Assembly: GCA_019915135.1 (NCBI GenBank)
Contig: JAHLMK010000020.1
Span: 248,001 to 312,000, forward strand
Direction of reading: 5' to 3'
DNA length: 64,000 nucleotides
DNA from: Strobilurus pachycystidiatus
Taxonomy: Eukaryota; Basidiomycota; Agaricomycetes; Agaricales; Physalacriaceae
Shown: one piece after another, positions 1-10,485 of the stretch
Numbering within the stretch: the first letter of the stretch is position 1
How the letters are laid out: each line of letters starts with the position of its first letter
Notes under the pieces: generated by a model
Seen by the model: the letters and a program-made list of their open reading frames with translations, nothing else
What the model was told of the DNA's origin: nothing
The model's database searches: none
Translations under genes and position numbers: made by a program

Positions 1-264
1 CGAATCCAGGATCCTGCCAGTGAGCTCATTGCGCGCTGCGAGTACTGCCAGCACGGACGCATACGAGCACGCGCTCTCAAGCCCCGCTGCTCAAATTAAC
101 ACCACCGACGAACCAGCGTGCCCCATGGTACACGGATACTGTAACCTCGGCATGCCCTTGTCTCGCCTCGTTTCGCGTCGCATCCGTGATCAGGACTACT
201 ACGACAGCTCGCACAGCTTAGATTCATCTACATATACACACAACAATCGAAATACAAAGATTTG

Positions 265-3200
265 CTACTCTCTTGCCCGAGCCTCCAAGAACGCTATGAT
301 TTTATGCTCTGGTATGCGGACCTTCTCGTTTGGCCCAAGAGGAGGGTGAGGGCATGTACACCACTCCCTCCGCCCAGTACCAGGGCAATCATGACGTTTC
401 TCGCACATCGCTTTGACGCATACGGCACATCGCTTCGTCTTGTCGGACCCACTGGCGAGTGTGCTAGCTTGCATTGTGATGGCTAGCGCGCCTGTTGTTT
501 GAAGGGTTGACTGTCGTTGCGGCCCTGTCGGGATAGCCATGCGAGGAGGAGCATTTGGTGTGCTATCGGTATGTCCTTCGCCGTCTCGATGATGTTGGGT
601 ATCATCATCGACTGCCATTTGACCGGCATGTGTCTCTTCTACCATCAGTGGGACAGTGTCGTCAACATCCATAGCATCGACGTTCACGTTGTTAGTGTCT
701 ACGCTGTGGGCGTCGCTACTGTTGACCATGGCTTGTTGCGTAGCACTAGAATCGACCGTGGCTTGTTGTTGAGATCAACATTTGCGTGTAGGTCTTGCAC
801 TAGGCTACGAGTGAGTAAGGCAGCGCACAACATCCAGAGACATACCAGTTTTGAATGCTTCATCAACCTCAATTCCGGGAAGAGGAATTGGGGGCAGAGT
901 GGTCGCCGAGTTATCGTCGGATGTGATCAGGTCATTGAAGGCCTTCAATGCCACGGCATTTTCTCCCATGAACAGCGTCGAGCGCTCCGATTTCCAAAGG
1001 ATTGTTTTCTTGTGGTGAAGCTCTAGCTGCGCTGGCAGCTTGTAGTATAGCCGCTGGTTGACATCCGTCACGGTACGGTCTTGGGTATCCACTTCGTTGT
1101 CCCAGAATTGTGCAAGAACTCTGAAGTTGATGTTCTTGTATGCCTCATGTGCCGGATACCGCCCTCGCCCCAGTCTGAACATGGGGTTGTTAACAAGCTG
1201 TTTGAATTTGCGGTACTCGGCAAATGTGGCAACTGGAAGGACCGGATATAGAGTTCGCTGCCGGAGTTGTAGGTAACGATACTGGTTGGTGGGGCGCGTT
1301 GACAACCGAGACAATACATGAATGGGTTGGTCTTGATGATGAGGTACTCCGTCAACTCGGACCGACGGAAGTGTAGTAATCCCAAGCTCTGCAGCAAGAG
1401 TTGTATCGACAGGAAGGATTCCAAAGGTTTCTGAGGTTGCAATACGTGTGGCAAGGAGGCGCGGCATAGGGAATGAAGGAGCAACATCGAGAAGAGTTGT
1501 GATCTCGACAATCTCATCTGATAGCCACACATCAAAATGGCCGCGGAATTTCTTCCCTGTTCGATTGCGATATCCGACCTACAACCAAAGGTGAGTGTCA
1601 CAATGTTAATCATTGTCAGAGGAGTATGGACATACCGATTGATTACGACGGAAGATCCAGTTTATCAACAAGCACTCTGCTAGTTCGGGTGACGCTTTCA
1701 GCGAGCCAAAGACACGCCGTACAGCCATATGCACGCCTCCTTCCACAGAGTTTGTGCCACGGATAGTGCGATAAATATTCAAACCATCTCGATCCCTGCC
1801 CATGAGATAGTATAAGGGGATATTTGGTGGATCCGAGAGGAAGCCTAAGCGAACAGTCTCGAGAAGACGCGTAGCCATCTCCCTCGCGTCATCATCAAAG
1901 AATCGGTGTCGACTCGAGGGTTGATTTTTAGTTGAACAGATGATGTCCTGATATCCAGTGAATAGGGCTGTCAGGCGCTTTGCCAGTGTATGACGGTCAG
2001 GAATGTACCGACGGATCCGGCGGTTCAATGCAGATGCACGAGCACGCTTTGCATACTCCCAGCTTACTCCTTGCTTTTCCAGAATGACCCGAACAGCAGC
2101 TTCATCATCTCTATCGCGTATAAAGATTGCCTCACTGAAGTCATGGCAGAAGGCCTTGAAAGCAGAGTGTTTTTTGGATAAGAGCCGGAGGAGTCGATCC
2201 ATGAAATGGAATGCATCGTCAAGTACTCGTGTTGTAAGAGTTGGATCATCATGCGCGCCTCGTTGAATGATATCTCGTGCATGCTCAAAAGCAGCAGTAA
2301 CTATGTTGATGTCATCAGAGTCTGACATGAACTGCAATTACAATGTTAGTGATGATTATAGTTGCTGTAGACATTACTGTAGTTCTCACCTCCATATCTG
2401 AGTCAAAATCACTATCCTCATCCATATATTCGTCTTCAGCAGTTGCTTCCCAGATTGAAAATTGAATTCTATCCTCTGAAGATGATTCTCTCTGAGGATA
2501 TGTGATTGAGAAGTCTGTGTGATCGCCTGAAAGAGTGGAGCTATCTGGAGCAGGGAGAGCAAAGCCAAAAGGGAGCCCAACTGCTGGAATAGGTGCTGTC
2601 ACCAAGCGCGAACGGAGCTGACTTGTAGTGACAACAGCCAGTCCACCATGATTGAAAATCCATTCAATGGTTTGACGATGCAGAGTATGCAAAGAATGTG
2701 GTACAAGAACCTCTGTAATGCGAATGAGAGAGCGGCTAGTTGTGATGTTGATTCGTCGTATTTCACCATCAGCCATGGTGGTATTGAGATATCCTGGGTG
2801 CTGTCCTTCAATGAAACCTCGAGCGACGGGCTTACAAGCATGTACAAGAGTTATGAGCTGGCCGTGTGTATTTGCTTGATCTGACCGAAGCCTGAGGCCT
2901 ACGGATTCACGAACAGACAACACTGACCAAAGCTGCCACATACAATCTGTTTCAAGATGTAGAGCTTCAATGGTAGAAATCCCCAGTGTGTCAAAATATG
3001 AGAGAGAGGAAGAAGGAGGTGTGAAGGACATTGAGAGAACTGATCCAACAAGACCATGAAGTGCGATACGGGGATCTTCAACAACCCCAGCAAGCTTGGC
3101 AAAGTGACCCAAGTCAACAAATGAGGGATTTGAGCTGCGCTGCACCGCCTGCTTTAGACCATCAAGTGAGAGAGCATCGGCAATAGTTGCAATAGTCTGT

Positions 3201-5531
3201 TGAATCTGGAACCCAACCTTGACAATTGCAAGACTCGTGAGGATAGCTTTGAGTGATGGAACAAAATGACTCTGAGTGTCAAGAGCTGAGACCTATGTTG
3301 TTTGTCAATAATCTACATGAGATGATACAAAATGGAGATGATATACCTGTAGCACGAGTATTTGATTCTGTGTTCGGATTTGAATAATATCAAGCTTTGG
3401 CACCTGTCCCGCAGTGCGGCGAAACTTGATGTTTTTCAAAGCTACAACATAAACACTGGTGGACGGAACCTTGCTGGCCTCTTCAAGAACATCGGCTGCA
3501 AGCTCTTCTATCATCATTGAGTCTGTGCTGAAGCTGAAGACAAGATCATCGCTAGCAGAAGACTTCTGAAGCGGTGGAAGATCTGTCCATTCGGTGACAT
3601 GCTGAACGTTCTCAGCAAGTGAAGTCGTTATGGCCTCATGAAACCCTTGTTCAACTAGCCAATAATGAGACCACAGGCATATTGGCAGCAAAGTTGACTT
3701 ACTTTGGGGGGAATCAGTATACAGGAGCGCAGTTGGACGATGGCCAACTGCCCTGAGGCTAACTTGAACCTTCTCAAGCATTTCACGCAGGAATGACATT
3801 GACTTAGTCAACGTCAAACTCTCCGCTCGAACCTCTTCAAACTGATTGACGAGATTGTATGCGGCCTTCCAAATCTTCTCGCCTTTGACCCCACCCATAT
3901 ATTTCAGAACCTGAATCTTGTCAGCTGCATAAATCAAGAGATATAATGGTGTACTGACATCAAATGTATGATCACCCTTTGCAATGTCTAGAGGCAGCGT
4001 AGCCTGAACTCGGTCCATATAAATCCGATGTGCCCCAATATAATCCGTGTACATAGCTTTGAGGTATGAAGTGGATGGTGGACAGCCAGCATAACCGGCA
4101 GGATCATCAAAGCAAGAGAAGATGGGAATCTGATCTTCACCGTGAAGGTCAAAGTGAAGTGCAGAGGCGTAATACATGAGCTCATTCTGGGCATGAAACC
4201 GGTACTGAAGCTCGGAGACAAGCTCTGCAAAAGGAGACGGACCTAAGCGTCTAACTATCCCAGAGTTGAACTGCCACATCATCTGCTTGTCAATGGCACC
4301 ACGTGCGGAGATATACGCTTAGCCTTGTGTCAGTGCCGTGAACTTGGGAAGAAAGCTATGTGGTCACCTGGAAAGGCCTCTTGCACAAAGCGCGGTAGCT
4401 GACTGATGATATGCGGATCCGTGCCTTGAAAGGTTGTACCACAGCCTGGCTCGTCAATGCGTGTGCTATCGCAGCGAAACCGGTTGGTGAGAAGGAAGTA
4501 GTCGTCCGGAAGTCTTCGAACGCGACGTGCAATTGGATTGTCGTTATAGCCTATCAATGAATAAGAGACGATTCGGTGCAAGCGAGATTTAGAAATCTGA
4601 ACGTACCTCGGCGTGTGAGTTGTTTTTTGCAGGTACAGAGGAACTGCTCCGAACGCTTGGGTAGAAGATGCGGCAACCAGACAAAGATATCGCGGTGGTA
4701 AAGCTTGTCCGGTCGAAAGCTTTCCATTGCATCGCAATGTAGAGCAAATACCGGATGCATTGGACGGTCAAAAAAGTCGCCGCGTTTGTAGCACAAAGGC
4801 TTCCCGTATTTCTTGATTTCTCCAATGATTCGATTCTTCGAGGCGAGGAGATATTCAAAGAGGGAAGATCGAGCCTTCGCTTCCGAGGCCTCTGTCTCTG
4901 CCTGAGCGAGGTTGGCCAAGTCAGCATCGATGTTGGGACATATCTCGTCAATGAGGCTGTCGTCAATTACTGCGTGTCCCGTTGCGATGTCACCGTGCTC
5001 GTCAGTTTCTTGAATGAAAGTGATGCCGTTGTGCAACTGGTTGAGTTCAGCGTGCGAGAGGGTCCCGGTGTTGATGCGTCGCGTATCTAGAATCTGCATG
5101 AATGAAGAGAAAGAATTGTCATCGTTTGACGCACCTGTTCGGATGCTCTGGGCATCCTGCGGAAGAGAGCTCTGGCCATCAGAGAAAGTATTCTGATTTT
5201 GCTCGCCAGCTGGGACTGGTCGGCGAGTATTGCGAGGCAAAAAGAAGGAAGAAATATGAGGGGCATTGTGTGCCAGTGTACTCGGCTGTGAAGGAGACGG
5301 TTGACTTTGCGACGTGTCCGACGCGTTCGGCGGTGGTGCAGCATGCGTTCGAGGTGCCGAAGAGCTGCTGCTTCCCGCTACTGCCGTGGTTGTCGGTGCA
5401 GCTGTCGGCAATGCGGTCACGGCAGCGGCTCCTTTGCGACCAGATCCAGGACGTCGCCCGCCCCAACTAGCATTGACGAGACGACCATCTTTCGTGTATT
5501 TCTTGCCGGGAGGAGGGTCGGGGGTAGCCAT
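265..5531 (-). CDS. Large DUF6729 / 3'-5' exonuclease-fold protein, seven exons
   Basis: Seven exons on the minus strand join in frame with canonical GT-AG introns: 5531-4607, 4550-4368, 4317-3347, 3292-2390, 2331-1636, 1578-846 and 761-265, giving 1635 residues. A further optional 48-base intron may lie near 3665-3710. The start at 5531 begins MATPDPPPGKKYTKDGR, a basic disordered tail. Residues about 240-370 resemble DUF6729 (HPVFALHCDAMESF, then CxC and a second Cys pair). Residues about 640-800 resemble the DEDD 3'-5' exonuclease fold (QNQILVLQVSALD, FVPSLKAILTS, FVDLGHFAKLAGV), but the usual first D-x-E position reads LKNIKF, so catalysis is doubtful. A later block has RGTNSVEGGVH, recalling transposase C-termini. 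The end has a Cys/His zinc finger (RCAVCVKAMC ... CPGTGRREWCTC). This architecture is multicopy in Agaricomycetes and its function is unknown. The clean frame implies recent activity or constraint. Confidence 0.75.
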
Positions 5532-5740
5532 GTAAGAAAGAACACGGAGGATACAAACAACGTGGTATATTCGTGGTCGCCGTGCTGAACGATGAGCAAG
5601 ATCTAATCCGATACTACTCGTCATCTAATTTACTCATTCGCTACTCGGTCCGAGGTCCCCTGTCGTCCTATGTCTGCATCGGGACATAGGTCCGCCCAGA
5701 CATGAATCAAGGGCCGAAATTTCGACTTGGGCAATAGATT

Positions 5741-6101
5741 TGTCCGCATTTTTGCTCGCGGCTTCGCCGCGTGATTTGTCCGCATTTTGGGCCAACATGG
5801 TGGGAATTTCCTTATATAGCTCAAAATTCTCGGGCCGCAGGCGCATTTGTCCCCGAAGTGACTGAAGGATCACACAATGGGAACAATGGACAATTTCCTG
5901 GACCAGATGTGGAGAATGTGGGCCTGACAATCTCAAAGTACCCAGCTTGGCGCACGCCACAGCTTGTATCGGTGCATATTGTCCGTGATTTCTGTCACCG
6001 TTGTCCGCATTTTGAGTCTGACTCTCAACCCTGACAGGCAGGTCTGTCCGCATTTAGGGGGTGACTTTGGGGGCAAAATTCACAAAATTTGTCCGCATTT
6101 T
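5741..6101 (+). repeat. Array of TGTCCGCATTT motifs upstream of the DUF6729-type gene
   Basis: The 11-mer TGTCCGCATTT occurs five times in one orientation, at 5741, 5777, 6002, 6045 and 6090, mostly inside the longer ATTTGTCCGCATTTT. Degenerate relatives lie near 5846 and 5979. The array fills the 600 bases upstream of the minus-strand gene that starts at 5531. Clustered short repeats of this kind are typical of transposon subterminal regions or of dense transcription-factor sites; the sequence alone does not decide between them. Confidence 0.8.
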
Positions 6102-6279
6102 CCGTCAGACTACTTAGCTGTGTATAAACACGGGTCCTAAGTGATCGGAAATGATGCCCGGCATGATCGACCTGTAACAGGTCAAACAACAGGTCACCTG
6201 TTGTTTCTTTAGCTCTCGCCTCCGTCTCGCCATTTTGATCTTCGTCGTCTTCTTTATCCTCAAGTCATCTGCTATAGCA

Positions 6280-7284
6280 ATGGTTAAAGCACTTGTGTTT
6301 GATCTTATGGGCACCTGTGTCGACTGGCTCTCGTCTATCATCCTGGATCCATGCTTTCGAGGTTCATCTTCCACCGGGCATTCTGGATTTAGATCAGATA
6401 AACGTGCTCTTATGGTACTCCTACAATTCTGCCTCAAACTGACAATTTTAAAGCAACTAGCCATGGATTGGCGAATAGGCTTCTTTCGCGAGATTCACGA
6501 AAGGTTCATTGCTGGACTGGAGCAAGAAGATATAGATGTTACTCACGGACGCGTCCTTGATCGTTTACTTTCCGAGAGAAGTATCAATGGGGACATACTC
6601 GGTACAGACATTCGAAATGCGCTAATCCACAGCTGGCATGTTCAGAGACGTAGGCTGCACGATCCCCGTGCCGAGCAGTGACATGAATTGAAACTATTGA
6701 TACAGCCTGGCCTGACACGATCTCTGGCCTAGAGCGTCTCAAAGAAAAATACTTCATGTAAGTCCTAAACTAGGCCTCTAGATTCCACTCGAGTATCCAA
6801 TCCACCGTAGCGTCGTTCTCGCAAACGGCACAACTCGCCTCCAGTTGGATATCGTACAGTCATCTCGTCTCCCCTTCCATGCGTTGTTCTCCTCCCAGCT
6901 TCTCGGCCTTACAAAGGTACGCAGATGCGGCTCCAGGCTCATCCTTCTCACACCCGTGATAGCCGGACCCGCGAATCTACACCAGATGTATGGAACTTTT
7001 GGACTTGAAGCCCAAAGACTGCCTCATGGTCGCTGCACATGCCTATGATCTCAGAGCCGCAGCTCAAGTGTGCGTCGAATGCCTCGTTTTCTCTGTACTC
7101 TCTACTGATTCGAGTCGTTAGCGGAATGAAAACTGCGTATATAAAGAGAGTGACGGAGGATCCCGATGAAGATATCGCTCAGATCAAGGCGGAGTGTGAT
7201 TACTTCTTTTTTGACATAGCAACCTCCGCCGCTGGGGCCGCCGAAAACGGCTTGACAGCGCTCGCGAACATGCTGGGATGTTGA
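6280..7284 (+). pseudogene. Type II haloacid dehalogenase, one frameshift
   Basis: This is a HAD-superfamily hydrolase of the 2-haloacid dehalogenase type. The N-terminus MVKALVFDLMGTCVDW carries the nucleophile Asp motif DxxxT; VVLANGTTRLQ is motif II; GLTKPDPRIY and MVAAHAYDLRAA are family signatures; the end is GLTALANMLGC. Introns at 6404-6453, 6650-6705, 6756-6810, 6917-6962 and 7070-7121 restore one continuous frame from HLPPGILDLDQIN to the stop. The only break is near 6355-6370, where one base too many lies between LSSIILDPC and the PPGIL frame, with no GT-AG intron to explain it. The lesion is either a young frameshift or a sequencing error; everything downstream is well preserved. 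The family acts on 2-haloacids or related small substrates in the cytosol; the substrate here is unknown. Confidence 0.8.
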
Positions 7285-7680
7285 TAAGCGCAATGACATT
7301 CTTTGCGCTAGACTGTAGCTCAAGCTAAATCGAGCTTCTATCTGACCTACCCATCTATCCCAGTTAACTCTTTTGCCTTGTACCATCCAGGCTGTCTAAG
7401 TATTCTCATTCTCTTCTGCGATTCTTCCACGCTCCTCCGCTTCATTAGCTCTCACATCTTTGGTACTTTGATCCGAGGCATGACTAGACAGAGCAGTAGG
7501 TCTAAGCACATACGCCGAGGACGGGAAGCAGCTCTCATATTTGCTAATGCAGCCGCTTGATATTTGATAACGCGTCTCTTCCCTTGTTCTAGTGTCCGTT
7601 AACCTTCTCAACGTGCATGTCTGTCGTTATCATGCATCTGAAGAGCAACCCTCCCGAGCTCGGCGGCACACTATATCTGC

Positions 7681-7687
7681 TATAAAA
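7681..7687 (+). promoter_or_regulatory. TATA-like box before the GH128 relic
   Basis: TATAAAA lies 40 bases before the ATG at 7727, a usual distance for a fungal TATA element. It probably once served the GH128 gene. Confidence 0.45.
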
Positions 7688-7726
7688 CGACGCCTAGGAT
7701 ATGTTCTAGAGGTCAGTCAATCCATC

Positions 7727-8780
7727 ATGTTTAGCTCTGTCCTCCAGGTTCTCGCTCTTCTTCCCTTGGTTCTGTGTGGTTCCAACCACAAACGCGGACT
7801 CGCGTTTGCCGATGAAGCGCATCCAGAGAATATCTAGCTTGCAAGCAATGGCGCGCCTTCGTGGGTGTACAACTGGTCACCGTACCCTCCAGCAGTAGCC
7901 GTCAACGGTATAAAGCACATTCCCATGCAATGGGGTGTCGCAGACATTGACAAGCTCGCGTCTGCGGTTAGGGCGCATGGCGCTACAACACTGTTGGTAA
8001 GTTTACATCGTTCGTGTGCAGGCAGCGAGGGACGTGTGCTGAGCAGTTATTGATATTTCAGGGATTCAACGAGCCAGACCTATCCTCCCAGTCCAACATT
8101 GATGCTGGCACTGCAGCCAGACTCTGGAAGCAATACATCAATCCTTTGGCCGCATCAGGAATCAAGCTAGGATCTCCGGCTGTCACGTCGGCCCCGTCAG
8201 GAAAGATCTGGTTGCGGCAGTTTTTTAGCGCGTGCACGGGATGCATAGTTGACTTCATCGCCATCCACTGGTGAGTTAAACTACAGCACAAGCTAAGCTA
8301 AAGCCCAACGACTCACAAATCGCTGATTAGGTATGGAGAAGGCTCACAGAACTTCATCGACTACGTACAGTCAATACACAATTTTTTTCCTGGCCGGAAG
8401 ATTTGGGTCACAGAGTTCTCAGAAACACGAGCGCACGCAGAGAGTACGTCCCAACATGAGCGCTTTCCGATTCTAGCTCACAGAAACTCCTTTAGTTCAA
8501 TACGACTTCATCATGACCACCTTATGAGCCACCTGCGCATTTCTGGATTCTGCGGACTACATTGGAGGCTATGCTTACTTCGATTACTCGGTATTCGTCT
8601 TCAACTACCTCGTCGTCGACGTACTAAAAGCCATCCTTCAGGGAACCACCAACGTCCTGGGGTCAAGTGCGTTCTTTTCTGGTTTTGATCACTGAACGTG
8701 GTCGCTCATGCGATGACTTTCTAGACCTGATCACCACTGGAGCGTTGAACGACCGCGGTTGGAAGTACGTACACGACTAA
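7727..8780 (+). pseudogene. GH128 secreted glycoside hydrolase (Asl1-like), two in-frame stops
   Basis: The start MFSSVLQVLALLPLVLCG is a signal peptide, followed by KRGLAFADE, the usual GH128 beginning. Later blocks are GAPSWVYNWSPYPP, IPMQWG, GFNEPDLSSQSNI (the NEP acid/base region), FIAIHWYGEG, KIWVTEFSETRA (the second catalytic Glu) and GALNDRGWKYVHD at the end. Introns follow TTLL, HW and HAE and precede NLITTG. A TAG at 7835-7837 stops the frame 36 codons in, and a TGA at 8525-8527 interrupts TTL-ATCAFLDSADYIGGYAYFDYS. The family consists of extracellular or wall-bound beta-1,3-glucanases. Both catalytic regions survive, so the gene seems recently inactivated. Confidence 0.85.
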
Positions 8781-8862
8781 ACGAACTCTCAAGCTCTAAA
8801 TATCAAAGGGAGTGTACGATACGATGTACTACACTGTCTACGCATGAGTACAATGCCAGTCA

Positions 8863-9165
8863 GCCAGTCTGACCCTCTATTCCAACGAATGGATCTTGAT
8901 GCACCCACCCCAGCATCCTTTCAGCTTTCGAACAATCAAAGAACCCTTTCCTTCCACTAACATCCTTCCCTTCTCGAATAGGGACATCGGGATAACATTG
9001 CTCCCTCAGCTCTTTCGAGTCCGCATCGACCTTGATCTCCGGTGCAACGATGAAAAAAGCTTCATGTCCACTGAATCGGGCCGAGTCGCCTATTGCGAGC
9101 AGGAAGGCGAGAGCAGAGGAATCTTCCTGGACGTAACCCCAGAGCTCACTTTTAGCTGAGAGGAT
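8863..9165 (-). pseudogene. C-terminal fragment of an NAD-dependent epimerase/dehydratase (SDR)
   Basis: The minus frame reads SELWGYVQEDSSALAFLLAI, then GHEAFFIVAPEIKVDADSKE, YPDVPIREG, FFDCSKAERMLGWVHQD. This is the substrate-binding C-terminal part of an atypical SDR sugar-epimerase-like protein. The N-terminal Rossmann domain with its GxxGxxG motif is absent from the flank at 9170-9480, so the piece is a truncated relic. It lies tail-to-tail with the GH128 pseudogene, 80 bases away. Confidence 0.7.
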
Positions 9166-9333
9166 TACAGCGCTTGAGTAAGTAAAATGGGGTCCGGAGG
9201 GATGTGTGGAGGCCCAGCGCGGTGCTGGGCGCATGAGAGACCTGAGGACGCCGGGCTTTTGGGCGCACGGAGACGGTCAAGCCCAGCCATCGTGCTGGTT
9301 GTGCGGCGCGTCGACGGTCTAAGTATGCCAAGT

Positions 9334-9352
9334 TGAGAGAGAGAGAGAGAGC
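9334..9352. repeat. GA microsatellite
   Basis: A run of about nine GA dinucleotides. Slippage-prone, with no visible function. Confidence 0.8.
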
Positions 9353-9484
9353 GATAGGACTAAATCCCAGTGAAAAGGGAATACAGCTCAGATCGCGTAG
9401 TTTTCTGTGTCTAGATGTATCAAAAATCACACAAATACAGATGGAGCAAAGCAAATGTATTCTTCGTGCTACTAATGATACAGC

Positions 9485-9790
9485 TTACTGATACGTCCGC
9501 CGCCCTGCTTCTCGCCCCGCCCACCCGCCACTGCCACTGAAGCCTCCTCGCATCGCTCCCGCCGCCATCACAGCAATGGTCACATCGCCGGAGCCGTCTG
9601 CCCTATCGGACGCCACACGGTATACCAGAGGGTCGTGGCAGTGATCCATCCGGGCGTGATGCGCACGCCCAAATTGAGACTGCGCATCGAGGGCGTCGTT
9701 GCCGATGCGCAACTCTGCCGGGAAGCATGTCGTCCTTGTTACTGTGTCGCGCTTGACAATTTGGAGAATCTGGATGAGCTGCTGTTCAGG
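9485..9790 (-). other. Possible unrecognised exon; 9170-10480 otherwise empty
   Basis: After a plausible acceptor near 9790, the minus frame is open through EQQLIQILQIVKRDTVTRT and RIGNDALDAQSQFGRAHHAR to 9485. I do not recognise a family. The overlapping frames at 9740-10250 are GC-driven and give Arg/Asp-rich peptides in several frames, so I do not call genes there. No other feature was found between the epimerase fragment and the TET/JBP-like gene. Confidence 0.25.
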
Positions 9791-10485
9791 GGAGAAAAAA
9801 GATGACGCACCACCGCCTGTTCCACGTCATCCCGTCGTCGGCCTGTAATCCCCGTCGTCAGAGTGTCGCAGGTTTGTCGCCCAGGTATTGCTCGATGCTC
9901 CATGTTTCGTCGTCCTCGTCCGCGTCCGCGTCCACTTGACACTCTGGCCGATGTATCTCGTCCTCGAAATTCCGGTCGCAGTCGCCGTCGGGCATGGTAT
10001 CGTCCGACCCGTTTGTCCGCGTTGTCGTGGCTACCAGATTCGGACCTCGCACGTTGGTAGACCACGTCCGTTCGAGGCTAGTCGATGCTGCAATGCCATG
10101 CCCGAGGGTGGAGGCGACGTGATATGGACGAAAGGGCCAACTGGCAGACAGTGCCGCAGCGGGGCAAGTGATGGTGTGAAGATAAGGTGCGTTCGATTTT
10201 CCCGAGTCCGAGGCCGATCACGAGTACGGCCGACTTGTGGAAATCAATAGTTCATTAGATGTCGCTTTCAAGTAGGATTGATTTCAAGTTTAGAATCGCA
10301 AAGTTTAGAATAGAAGAAAAGACAAATGTTCTCTTGATCCGACATATACAGATTTATACCAGGGGACTTTTCACTGGGTACGCCTACCGGCGGTTCCCAT
10401 GCGCCTGGAATCTGGCTACACAAAATCAGCCCGTGTACATGTTGTAGGAACTCCTGGCTATGTCTATTTCGAGTGTCTAGATAAT

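Noticed and set aside
5301..5588. Arg/Ser-rich plus-strand frames opposite exon 1 of the DUF6729-type gene
   Set aside because: Shadows of the minus-strand coding sequence; the minus-strand exon chain is complete and in frame.
9740..10250. Several overlapping frames of 60-120 codons on both strands
   Set aside because: GC-rich composition keeps all frames open; the peptides are Arg/Asp-rich without splice-consistent joins or family motifs.
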